Assembly: GCF_036607905.1 (NCBI RefSeq)
Contig: NZ_CP144555.1
Location: forward strand, 558,001 to 622,000
DNA: 64,000 nucleotides
Origin: Streptomyces sp. SCSIO 75703
GTDB lineage: Bacteria; Actinomycetota; Actinomycetes; Streptomycetales; Streptomycetaceae
Reading direction: 5' to 3'
Shown: positions 24,760 through 32,730 of the stretch, piece after piece
Layout: the number at the start of each line of letters is the position of its first letter
How positions within the stretch are numbered: position 1 is the stretch's first letter
Notes under the pieces: model-generated
Seen by the model: the letters and a program-made list of their open reading frames with translations, nothing else
The model's database searches: none
Told to the model about the DNA's origin: nothing
Translations under genes and position numbers: made by a program

Positions 24760-26784
24760 TCATCCTGCGGGCGGGCTCCCGTCGCGCCGGGCGGGGAGGC
24801 GGGGGCGGGGCGCGGAGCGGCCGTTCCCCTCGGTGAAGGCGGTGAGGGCGGAGGCGTCCTGGGGCACGGGGGCGCCGCGGGGCGCGATGGGCTCCGGGGC
24901 GACGGCGCCGTGGGACGCGATGGACTCCGGGTCGGGGGCGTCGGCGCCGAGGCCGTCCGCCGGTGCGGTGGACTCCAGGGCGACGGCGCCGTGGGGCGCG
25001 GCGGGGTCCGGGGCGGGGGCGTCGGCGCCGAGGACCGTGGCCGCCGCGTCGGCCGGGGCCGGGCTCCGGGCATCCCGGTCGGCGCCGTCGGCCGCGGCGG
25101 GGCCGCCGGGGCGGGTGTCCGGGCCGGCGAGCGGGGCCGCCGCGGCGAGGTCGATACCGCGCTGGAAGGCGGCCATCAGCCCCGGGTCGTGGACCGCGTG
25201 CTCCCCGGCCTCCGCCTCCTGGCGCGGGGCGGGGCCGCCGCGCAGTTGCGGGACGAGGTGTTCCTGGGCGCGGCGGCGGGGCAGGTCGGGCTTGTCCGGG
25301 GTGGTGCGGACCGCGGCCTGCCGGGGTGTGGGCGGCGTGGCCGCGTACTCGGCGAGCACGCCCCGGTCGGCGGGGCGGATGCCGGGGACGGCGGCGGCCG
25401 GGGTGGCCCGGTCCCGTCGCTCCCGGCGCAGGGGAAGGGGTACGGGGCCGGTGTCGTCGGGGCCGGCGGCCCCCGGGACGGCGGGGCCGGGGGCCGGGGC
25501 GGGCGCCTCCGGGAAGGCCCCGGGGTGGACGGCCGGGTCGCCGGCCGGGTCCGCGGTGCCGGCGGCGGGGAGGGCGGGGGCCGGTCCGAGCAGTTCGCGC
25601 GGGAGGACCAGGACGGCCTGGACGCCGCCGTAGATGTTGCTCTGGAGGCGGACCGAGATGCCGTGGCGCCGGGCCAGTTGGGAGACGACGTAGAGGCCGA
25701 TGCGGCCGTCGGCGAGCAGGCGGGCGACGTTGACCTGGTCGGGGTCGGCCAGCAGGTCGTTCATGCGGGTCTGTTCGCCGGCCGGCATGCCGAGGCCGCG
25801 GTCCTCGACCTCGACGGCGAGGCCGGAGGTGACGGTGGTCGCGCGCAGCAGGACCTGGGTGTGCGGGGCGGAGAACAGGGTGGCGTTCTCGACGAGTTCG
25901 GCGAGCAGGTGGATGACGTCGGCGACGGCGTGGCCGCGCAGGGCGCCGTCGACGGGCGGCACCAGGCGGACCCGGGAGTACTGCTCGACCTCGGCGATGG
26001 CCGAGCGCAGCACCTCGGTCATGTCGACGGGGTTGCTCCACTGCCGCCGGGAGACGGCGCCGCCGAGCACGGCCAGGTTCTCGGAGTGGCGGCGGATGCG
26101 GGTGGCGAGGTGGTCGACGTGGAAGAGGCCCTTGAGCAGGTCGGGGTCCTCGATCTCGTTCTCCAGCTCGTCGAGGAGGGAGATCTCGCGGTGCACCAGG
26201 GACTGCAGGCGCCGGGCGAGGTTGACGAAGACCTCCAGCTTCTGTTCGCTGCCGGTCCGGCTGGAGAGGCGGGCGGCCTCGACGACGGCGGTGACGGCGC
26301 CCTCGTGGGCCCGGGAGAGGTCGGCGGCGAGCAGTTCGAACTCGTCGGCGTCGTGCGGCGGGCCGCCGCGGCTCTTGCGCCGGGGCGGGGCGTCGCCGCG
26401 GCGCAGCGCCTCGACGAGCGAGCGCAGTTCCTCCTCGCGGCGGGCGGTGCCGTCGCGCAGGGCGCCGACCCGTTCCTGGACGGTGCGGGCGATGCGGTCG
26501 GCGGCGACGGCGGCGATGACGACGGCGGCCACGGCGACGCAGACGGCGCCGCAGAGCACGCCCCACAGGACGAGGGTGGTCCGGGCGCCGGTGGAGCGGA
26601 CGGTGAACAGGACGGCCGCGCAGGCGCCGAGGGCGACCGCGACGGGCGGCAGGACGGCCATGCGCAGCAGGTGGGGCCGTATGTGGGTCTCGGGCAGCGC
26701 GGGCGCGGTGCGGGCGGCGGGCCGGCCGTGCCGTCCGCCCTCACGGCGGTCCGCACGCGCGGCCGGGGCGCGGAGGTGCGACAT
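24760..26784 (-). CDS. Conservon membrane histidine-kinase-like sensor (CvnA type)
   Basis: 674 residues. Two N-terminal membrane helices (LPPVAVALGACAAVLFTV; LVLWGVLCGAVCVAVAAVV), a coiled linker, then a GHKL ATPase (N-box LLAELVENATLFS, G1 EDRGLGMP, G2 GRIGLYVVSQLARRHG) and a long Pro/Ala/Gly-rich tail (about 470-674). No clear phospho-acceptor histidine box is seen before the ATPase. ATG 26784 is preceded by GAGGA. First gene of the operon; the gap to the roadblock gene is 101 nt. It probably senses an envelope or extracytoplasmic signal. Confidence 0.9.
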   Translation of the reverse strand: MSHLRAPAARADRREGGRHGRPAARTAPALPETHIRPHLLRMAVLPPVAVALGACAAVLFTVRSTGARTTLVLWGVLCGAVCVAVAAVVIAAVAADRIARTVQERVGALRDGTARREEELRSLVEALRRGDAPPRRKSRGGPPHDADEFELLAADLSRAHEGAVTAVVEAARLSSRTGSEQKLEVFVNLARRLQSLVHREISLLDELENEIEDPDLLKGLFHVDHLATRIRRHSENLAVLGGAVSRRQWSNPVDMTEVLRSAIAEVEQYSRVRLVPPVDGALRGHAVADVIHLLAELVENATLFSAPHTQVLLRATTVTSGLAVEVEDRGLGMPAGEQTRMNDLLADPDQVNVARLLADGRIGLYVVSQLARRHGISVRLQSNIYGGVQAVLVLPRELLGPAPALPAAGTADPAGDPAVHPGAFPEAPAPAPGPAVPGAAGPDDTGPVPLPLRRERRDRATPAAAVPGIRPADRGVLAEYAATPPTPRQAAVRTTPDKPDLPRRRAQEHLVPQLRGGPAPRQEAEAGEHAVHDPGLMAAFQRGIDLAAAAPLAGPDTRPGGPAAADGADRDARSPAPADAAATVLGADAPAPDPAAPHGAVALESTAPADGLGADAPDPESIASHGAVAPEPIAPRGAPVPQDASALTAFTEGNGRSAPRPRLPARRDGSPPAG

Positions 26785-27176
26785 CGGTGTCCTCGTCCTG
26801 GTCCGTCGGGCCTGGGCGCTCGCGCGGGGTGTGCCGGACGCCACGCGGGCCCGCGACGCCCCCGGTGGGCAGGCGTCGTCGCGGTGTCGGACGGGACCGG
26901 CGGACCCGGCCCTGCGTCGCCCGACGGACACTCACAGTAGTCGGATGATGAACCGGTTCGGTGCGCTGTGGGCAAAGTCCCCCGGTAGGGGTCCCGCTCT
27001 GGTATGAGGCGTCGTACGACAGACCGATAACCGGGCGAAGCATTCGCTCCGGAAGGGCTGGAGAGCGGTCTGACGTGATCAAAATCTGTCACTGTCGGTG
27101 ATCACGGTCGGCGTCGAGAACGACGGGTGGGGGCAGGCGGGGAAGGACGGCCGCCGGCACCGCGCCCCGGACGCGC
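26785..27176. other. Promoter region upstream of the conservon, with no gene
   Basis: 392 nt between the conservon start and the terminator at 27177-27225. It should hold the conservon promoter; no -10/-35 pair is convincing enough to mark. No coding frame has Streptomyces codon character. Confidence 0.5.
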
Positions 27177-27225
27177 CGACGGGCGGCACCCGTGCCGGAG
27201 GAACCGGCCGGGGTGCCGCCCGTCG
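27177..27225 (-). terminator. Strong terminator after the phosphotriesterase-like gene
   Basis: A 15-bp perfect stem (cgacgggcggcaccc at 27177-27191 with 27211-27225) and a 19-nt loop holding further pairing (GCCGG/CCGGC). It lies 17 nt after the stop at 27242. Confidence 0.85.
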
Positions 27226-27241
27226 GACGGGGAGGCGGGGC

Positions 27242-28303
27242 TCAGCCGCGCGGTCCCGCCCCCGTGAGCATCCGTACGGGGTTGTCGTGGGTCAGGGCGC
27301 GGACCCGGTCGGGGTCGACGCCGCGGGCGGTGAGCAGCGTGCCGAAGACCGTCGGGACGAAGGTGAGCCCGTTGCCGCCGTGGCGGGTCCACATCTGCTT
27401 CAGGAACAGGTCGTGGCTGAGCAGGAGCTGTCCGCCGTGCCCGCGGGAGACGAGTCCGGCGACCGCGTCGGCGGTGCGCTCGGCCCGCGGTGCGGCCCCC
27501 TCGTACGGGAAGGTGACGTCCATGCCGATCATGTCGAACTCCAGCCACACCCCGCGGGCGGCGAGGGAGTCCTGGTAGGCGGTGTCCTCGCCGGAGGGGT
27601 CCATGTGCGCGAGGACCACCCGGTCCGGGGCCACGCCCACCTCGTCGAGGACGATGTCCAGGACGTCGTGGCCCCGGCGCTGCCACCCGGGCAGGTGGAT
27701 CATGAGCGGCACCCGCGGGTGGTTGAGCTGGGCGAGGGCGGAGGCGCGCAGCGAGAGCCGCTCCCCGGCGGTGAAGTACGGGGAGACGCCGATCTCGCCG
27801 ATCAGACCGGGCCGGACGCGCTCCTCGGTGACGCCGTGGGCCAGCTCGTCGTCGATGGCCCGCGCCTGGGCGTCGACCGCGGTGGCCGCGATGCGGTCGC
27901 CCTCGAACTTCTCCAGGTAGGCGCCGCAGCCCATGACGACGTGGACGCCGCTGCGCAGGGCCGCCTCGCGCAGCCGGGCCGGGTCGCGGCCGATCACGGC
28001 GCTGGAGGTGGCGTCGACGATGGTGCCGCCGCCGGCCGCCCGGAACGCCTCGACCTCGCCGAGCACGTCCTCGACCGGCTTGGCGGCGAGGTTGTCGGGA
28101 CAGCAGTACGGGTCGTGGCGCAGCGCCCAGGCGTCCGACGCGCTGACCGGCCGGTCCGCCAGGAAGCGGCTGAAGTCGTGGCTGGGGGCGTCCAGCACGC
28201 CGGAGAGGTCGTTGAAGAGGTGCTCGTGCGGCAGGACCAGGCCGAGCCGGTCGGCGGGGACCGGGCCGGTGACGGTCTGGACCTGGGGCGTGGGGCCGGT
28301 CAC
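27242..28303 (-). CDS. Phosphotriesterase-family metal-dependent hydrolase
   Basis: 353 residues, amidohydrolase TIM-barrel of the PTE/PHP group. Metal ligands: HEH in LGLVLPHEHLF, a Glu bridge candidate in GLIGEIGVS, His in VPLMIHLPG, His in VVLAHMD and the final Asp in LLLSHDLF. PTE relatives hydrolyse phosphotriesters, lactones or acyl esters; the substrate is unknown. The GTG start (28303) overlaps the transporter stop by 4 nt (GTGA), so the two are translated together. This suggests the transporter imports or exports the substrate or product. Confidence 0.9.
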   Translation of the reverse strand: MTGPTPQVQTVTGPVPADRLGLVLPHEHLFNDLSGVLDAPSHDFSRFLADRPVSASDAWALRHDPYCCPDNLAAKPVEDVLGEVEAFRAAGGGTIVDATSSAVIGRDPARLREAALRSGVHVVMGCGAYLEKFEGDRIAATAVDAQARAIDDELAHGVTEERVRPGLIGEIGVSPYFTAGERLSLRASALAQLNHPRVPLMIHLPGWQRRGHDVLDIVLDEVGVAPDRVVLAHMDPSGEDTAYQDSLAARGVWLEFDMIGMDVTFPYEGAAPRAERTADAVAGLVSRGHGGQLLLSHDLFLKQMWTRHGGNGLTFVPTVFGTLLTARGVDPDRVRALTHDNPVRMLTGAGPRG

Positions 28304-29316
28304 GACCGGCTCGCGGCGGGCGTGGCGCGGGAGGGGATCATGGCGATGCCCGCGGCGACGATGGCGAGCACCGTGCCGATCACGGTCACCACGTGGACGG
28401 TCTGGCCGACGGAGGTGCTGACGCTGTCCAGGATGAGCGAGCCCAGGAGCTGGCCGGCGACCGAGGAGAGGCCGAGGAGCAGCAGGCCGAGGCCGCGGAC
28501 GAGCAGTGCCATGAGGCCGATGGAGAGCAGGCCGAGCGCACCGCCGGTGTACATCCACCAGGTGCCGGGGAGGGCGAAGTGGGCGCCGCCCAGCGCCATC
28601 CGGACGAGGAGCCCGGCGAGCAGGACGGTGAAGCCGACGAGGAAGTTGAAGCCGATCGAGACCAGCATGGAGCCGGTGGAGTCGGCGACGGCGGCGTTGC
28701 CGGCGGGCTGCCAGCCGGCGAGCAGCCCCGCGATGAAGGGCAGCAGGGCGAGCGCGACCGTGCCCGGCACGTGGAAGGTGGGGGCGATGGCGAGCGCGGT
28801 GGCGGCGATGGCGAGCAGGGCGCCCAGCAGGCGGGGCGGCGAGAGCGGCTGCTTGACGCCGGAGGTGACGCCGAGGCGGTCGCAGATCACGCCGGAGATG
28901 ATCAGACCGGAGACCAGGGAGATCTGGAAGACGGCGACGCCGAGCGCGCCGACGGTGATGCCCTCGGAGAGGACGACGGCGCCGCCGCAGAGGCCGGCCA
29001 GCCAGTTCCACCAGCCCAGGCGGCCGGAGCGGATCTGCTCGGGGATGCCGAGGGCCTGGCGCCGGGTGGTGGGCCGGGCGAAGACGATGACGGCCATGAG
29101 GATCAGGCCGGTCCCGAAGGAGATCACCGCCGCGGCGTTGCCGTCGTCGACGGTCTTGCCGAGGGCGCCGTTGACGGTCGCCTGGAGGGGGCTGAGCGTG
29201 CCGGCCAGGACGGTGGCGACGACCAGGAGGGCGGTGGTCGCGGGACGGACGGAGCGGCCGGCCGCCTGTGGCTCGGCCCGCACGGCGGGCGGGGCGGGGG
29301 GAGGAACATACGTCAT
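28300..29316 (-). CDS. DMT-superfamily YdcZ-type (DUF606) transporter, two fused halves
   Basis: 338 residues, about ten membrane helices in two DUF606-like halves (about 30-165 and 175-330). The half-signature VNGALGKTVDDGNAAAVISF starts the first repeat, and IGFNFLVGFTVLLAG lies in the second. Short DUF606 proteins usually work as pairs, so the fusion is a single-gene version. Its end is translationally coupled to the phosphotriesterase-like hydrolase. The substrate is unknown. Confidence 0.85.
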   Translation of the reverse strand: MTYVPPPAPPAVRAEPQAAGRSVRPATTALLVVATVLAGTLSPLQATVNGALGKTVDDGNAAAVISFGTGLILMAVIVFARPTTRRQALGIPEQIRSGRLGWWNWLAGLCGGAVVLSEGITVGALGVAVFQISLVSGLIISGVICDRLGVTSGVKQPLSPPRLLGALLAIAATALAIAPTFHVPGTVALALLPFIAGLLAGWQPAGNAAVADSTGSMLVSIGFNFLVGFTVLLAGLLVRMALGGAHFALPGTWWMYTGGALGLLSIGLMALLVRGLGLLLLGLSSVAGQLLGSLILDSVSTSVGQTVHVVTVIGTVLAIVAAGIAMIPSRATPAASRS

Positions 29317-29656
29317 CGTAGGTCCGCCATCTCTCTGTGTGTGCCGCGGTGGGTCCGCGGGGTGTGCGATCGAAGGGGCGACGCGTGCTGCGCGTCGCGG
29401 CCGGCCGCCGGGGCGGCGGTGCCCCGCGCCGTCCGGTGGGCGGTCGCGGCGGGGGTGGCTCCGCTCGGGGCGGTGCCGGGCGCCGCGGCCCGGACCGCGG
29501 ACGCCGGGTGCGCGGATGCGCGGGTGTCCGGTGCGGCGACGACGCGTGGGCCGCTGCCGGGGGTGACGACGGTCCTGCCTCCCGCGGCAAGGCTACGGGC
29601 CGGGCGGGGAAACGCGTCGCCGCTCCCGGGGCCGGTGCCGCGCCGGCCGGGGCCGG
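29317..29656. other. Intergenic, no gene seen
   Basis: 340 nt upstream of the transporter/phosphotriesterase operon and downstream of the GATase1-like gene. Apart from GC-rich simple runs I see no defined site. It probably contains the operon promoter. Confidence 0.5.
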
Positions 29657-29679
29657 CCGGCGCCCGGGGCGGGCGCCGG
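29657..29679 (-). terminator. Terminator after the GATase1-like gene
   Basis: CCGGCGCCC (29657-29665) and GGGCGCCGG (29671-29679) with a 5-nt loop, 17 nt past the stop at 29697. Confidence 0.7.
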
Positions 29680-29696
29680 TGCGGCGGCCGGGTCGT

Positions 29697-30449
29697 CTAG
29701 GCCGCGGAACCGGCGAGCCAGGTGACGGCCTGGTGGAACAGGCGGCGGTAGCCCTTCCACTCGACGAACTCGGCGGGGGCCCAGTGCGGCGAGATGTCCG
29801 AGGCGAAGGCCAGGGTGCGGCCGGCCCCCTCCGTCCGCACGGCGAGCAGCGGGCGGGACTCGACGGTGGCGAGGACGGTGGCGTCGGGCTTGGCGGTGAG
29901 GCGCTGGTAGCCGAGGAGCGCCGGCCAGCGGGCCTCGAGCCCGGCGGTGACCTCGTGGGCCTCGCCGGTCAGTTCGCCGCTGACGCCTTCGGGGCACTCC
30001 TCGCGGTCGTCGTAGGGGAGGATGTCGACGGGCAGGACGGCCTCGACGGCGGTGCCGTGATAATCGGCCTTGGCCTGGAAGCCCTGGAAGCTGAGGTAGC
30101 CGCCGGCCATGGCGAGGCCGCCGCCCTGGCGGACCCACTCGGCCAGGAGCTTGATCCGGTTCGGGAACGGGCGGCCCTGGGCGAAGACCTGCGGGTGGAG
30201 CAGCAGGGAGTTGGCGCCGATGTCCGAGAGGACCACGACGTCGTACGCGCCGAGCTTCTCCAGGGTCTCCGGGAAGTCGGTGGCCACGGCGTGCGAGGGC
30301 AGGTGGGTGACCTCGTGGCCCTCGGCCTCCAGCGCCTCGATCAGGGGGGTCGCCCCCACTTCGAGCTGGGCGTGCGGGAAGGCGTCGTAGCCCTTGAAGT
30401 CGGTCGAGGCGTTGATCCACGACTCGCCTGCGATGAGAACGCGTGCCAT
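29697..30449 (-). CDS. GATase1-like (DUF1355) cytoplasmic protein
   Basis: 250 residues. The whole length matches the putative glutamine-amidotransferase-like family PF07090: MARVLIAGESWIN start, VVVLSDIGANSLLLHP, GGGLAMAGGYLSFQGFQAKA and the end HWAPAEFVEWKGYRRLF. No glutamine-amidotransferase Cys-His-Glu triad is evident, so the reaction is unknown. The ATG at 30449 has GGAG seven bases before it; a longer form to 30503 would read through the operator. It is divergent from a LacI regulator and its upstream region carries LacI-type operators, so it is very likely repressed by it. Confidence 0.85.
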   Translation of the reverse strand: MARVLIAGESWINASTDFKGYDAFPHAQLEVGATPLIEALEAEGHEVTHLPSHAVATDFPETLEKLGAYDVVVLSDIGANSLLLHPQVFAQGRPFPNRIKLLAEWVRQGGGLAMAGGYLSFQGFQAKADYHGTAVEAVLPVDILPYDDREECPEGVSGELTGEAHEVTAGLEARWPALLGYQRLTAKPDATVLATVESRPLLAVRTEGAGRTLAFASDISPHWAPAEFVEWKGYRRLFHQAVTWLAGSAA

Positions 30450-30473
30450 GTGGGGGCTCCTAGCTGGCGCACT

Positions 30474-30503
30474 TTGCGCAACGTTGTGCTTGTTGTTGCG
30501 CAA
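30474..30503. promoter_or_regulatory. Two TTGCGCAA operators between GATase1-like and LacI genes
   Basis: TTGCGCAA occurs at 30474-30481 and 30496-30503, 22 bp centre to centre, and both are extended on each side (TTTGCGCAACG and GTTGCGCAAACG). The even GC centre fits a LacI-family operator. They lie just upstream of the minus-strand gene at 30449 and 92-121 nt before the LacI start. A third copy lies inside the LacI coding region. Confidence 0.65.
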
Positions 30504-30594
30504 ACGCTAGGTTCACATTTCGCTCACGTCAACGGTTCGAGGGCGGAAATTTTCTCGTTACACTGAGGGCCGCGAGCGGGAGAGGGGAAAGCCG

Positions 30595-31605
30595 GTGACG
30601 TTGACGAACGTTGCGCAACGTGCGCAAGTGTCGGTCTCGACGGCCTCGCGGTATCTGCGCGGCCAGTTGAAGGTGAACCCCGAGACCGCCGCGCGGATCG
30701 ACTCCGCGGTGCGCGAGCTGGCGTACGTGGTCCCGTCCGCGGTCCGGGCGGCCGGCCGCCCCACCCGGAACCCGATCATCGCGCTGGTCGTCCCCGACCT
30801 GCTCAACCCGTTCTTCGCGGAGCTGGCCGAGGCCGTCGCCGACGCGGCGGCCGCCAGCGACGTGGAACTCGTCGTCGGCGTCACGGGCCAGCAGGCCCGG
30901 CGCGAGCGGAGCCTGAGCGATCTGGTGGCCGGCTCCGACGCGATCGACGGCATGATCTACGTCGGCATCCACCGCAGCAACCCGCGGCTGATCGAGGCGA
31001 TCGAGGACGGGCTGCCGGTGGTCGTCCTGGACGAGGAGATCGCGGGGACCTCCCAGGCGGACGCGATCTCGGTGGACAACTACAGCGGTGCCTACCAGGC
31101 CACGTCCTACCTCGCCCAGCTCGGCCACCGGCACATCGCGCACGTCGCCGGGCCGCCGGAGCTGTCCACCACCCGCGACCGCCACCGCGGCTACCGCGAC
31201 GCCATGCACCACGCCGGGCTCGCCGTCGACGAGGACCTGGTCCTGCACGGCCCGTACACCGAGCACTTCGGCGCCAGCATCTTCCCCTACCTCACCCGGG
31301 CCGAGCGGCGGCCGACCGCGGTCTTCGCCGGTTCCGACATCGTCGCCGTCGGCATGCTCGCGGGCGCTGAGCTGCACGGCCTGCGCATCCCCGAGGACCT
31401 GTCCGTGGTCGGCTGCGACGGCATCCGCGTCGGCGAGTGGCTGCGGCCCAAGCTGACCACCGTCCAGCAGCCCGTCGCGGAACTGGCGCGCACCGCGCTG
31501 GAGGTCGTCCAGGCCCGCATCGACGCCCCCGACGCCCCGCGGGTGGAGAAGGTCCTTCCCCTGCACCTCGTCATCCGGGGCTCCGCCATACCGCCGCACG
31601 CCTGA
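30595..31605 (+). CDS. LacI-family transcriptional regulator
   Basis: 336 residues. N-terminal HTH and hinge helix: LTNVAQRAQVSVSTASRYLR, then hinge ARIDSAVRELAYVVPSAVRA. Next comes a periplasmic-binding-type effector domain with LVVPDLLNPFFAELAEAV, SVDNYSGAYQATSYLAQLGH and RPTAVFAGSDIVAVG. The GTG start follows GAGGGG. Its own codons Asn-Val-Ala-Gln-Arg carry a perfect operator (ACGTTGCGCAACGT, 30608-30621), so it probably represses itself by roadblock. The M20 peptidase gene follows 15 nt downstream in the same direction and is likely in its regulon. Confidence 0.92.
   Translation: MTLTNVAQRAQVSVSTASRYLRGQLKVNPETAARIDSAVRELAYVVPSAVRAAGRPTRNPIIALVVPDLLNPFFAELAEAVADAAAASDVELVVGVTGQQARRERSLSDLVAGSDAIDGMIYVGIHRSNPRLIEAIEDGLPVVVLDEEIAGTSQADAISVDNYSGAYQATSYLAQLGHRHIAHVAGPPELSTTRDRHRGYRDAMHHAGLAVDEDLVLHGPYTEHFGASIFPYLTRAERRPTAVFAGSDIVAVGMLAGAELHGLRIPEDLSVVGCDGIRVGEWLRPKLTTVQQPVAELARTALEVVQARIDAPDAPRVEKVLPLHLVIRGSAIPPHA
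30608..30621. promoter_or_regulatory. Operator inside the LacI coding sequence
   Basis: ACGTTGCGCAACGT is a perfect 14-bp palindrome with the same TTGCGCAA core as the intergenic sites, and an imperfect copy (gtgcgcaa, 30620-30627) adjoins it. It begins 13 nt into the gene. Confidence 0.55.
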
Positions 31606-31620
31606 CAGGAGACGCCCCGC

Positions 31621-32712
31621 GTGCTCGACCCCGTAGCCCTCGCGCAGCAGCTCGTCCGCACGGACACCCGGGCCGGCGCCGAGAGACCCGCCGCCGACCT
31701 CCTCGCCCCGCTCCTGCGCGAGGCGGGTTTCACGGTCACCGTCCGGGAGGACCGGCCGGGCCGGGCCAACCTGGTCGCCCGGACGGGCACCGGCACGCCC
31801 CTCACCCTCACCGGCCACCTCGACACGGTCCCCGCGGACGCCTCCGGCTGGTCCTTCGACCCGCTCTGCGGCGACCTCCACGAGGGCCGGCTGCGCGGGC
31901 GCGGCAGCAGCGACATGAAGTCCGGCCTCGCCGCGATCGTCGCCGCCGCCACCGAGCACGCCGCCCGCCGCCCCGGCGCCGACCTGCAAGTGGTGCTCAC
32001 CTTCGGCGAGGAGACCGGCTGCGAGGGCGCGGCCGGCCTCGACGACCTGGCGCCCAGCCCGGTCCTGCTGGTCGCCGAGCCCACCGCGAACCGGATCGTC
32101 CTCGGCCACAAGGGCGCCCTGTGGCTGCGCCTGACCGCCCGGGGCCGCAGCGCCCACGGCTCCCGCCCCGAGCTGGGCGTGAACGCCCTCGCCGAACTGG
32201 CCGGCGCCGCCGTGCGCCTGCACGGCCACGACGGCTGGCCGGTCAGCGACACCCACGGCGCGGCCACCGTCAACGTCGGCACCTTCCACGCCGGCGTCCA
32301 GCCCAACCTGGTCCCCGACCACGCCGAGCTGATGCTCGACGTCCGCACCGTGCCGGGCTTCGACTCCGGCCGGGCCGTGGCGGCCGTGCGGCGCCTGGCC
32401 GGACCCGGCGTCCTCGTCGAACCGGTACTGGACCTGCCGAGCGTCGCCACCGACGCCGGGGACGGCCTGGTCCGCGCGCTCGCCGAGGCACTGCGCCCCG
32501 GCGAGGGCGGGCCGGACCCCGCGTACGCGACGTACTTCACCGACGCCTCGGTGCTCAGCGGCGCGCTCGGCTCACCGGCCGTGCTGGTCTACGGCCCCGG
32601 CGACCCCGACCAGGCCCACGTCACCGACGAGACCTGCCCGGTCCCGGCCATCACCGAGGCGGCCGAGGCGCTCCTGCGCCTGCTGGCCGCCTGGGACACC
32701 CGCCGGGCCTGA
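31621..32712 (+). CDS. M20-family metallopeptidase/deacylase (ArgE/DapE/CPG2)
   Basis: 363 residues. Zinc and catalytic motifs in order: TGHLDTVPAD (first His, then catalytic Asp), RGRGSSDMKSGLAAI (bridging Asp), FGEETGCEGAAGL (general-base Glu), TNRIVLGHKGALWLRL and the C-terminal zinc-domain HVTDE. A dimerisation lid spans about 180-290. It removes an acyl, carbamoyl or amino-acyl group from an amino acid. GTG start at 31621; CAGGAG is 11 nt upstream. It follows the LacI gene by 15 nt and is likely co-regulated. Confidence 0.9.
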   Translation: MLDPVALAQQLVRTDTRAGAERPAADLLAPLLREAGFTVTVREDRPGRANLVARTGTGTPLTLTGHLDTVPADASGWSFDPLCGDLHEGRLRGRGSSDMKSGLAAIVAAATEHAARRPGADLQVVLTFGEETGCEGAAGLDDLAPSPVLLVAEPTANRIVLGHKGALWLRLTARGRSAHGSRPELGVNALAELAGAAVRLHGHDGWPVSDTHGAATVNVGTFHAGVQPNLVPDHAELMLDVRTVPGFDSGRAVAAVRRLAGPGVLVEPVLDLPSVATDAGDGLVRALAEALRPGEGGPDPAYATYFTDASVLSGALGSPAVLVYGPGDPDQAHVTDETCPVPAITEAAEALLRLLAAWDTRRA

Positions 32713-32730
32713 CGGACGTCCCGGCGCCGG

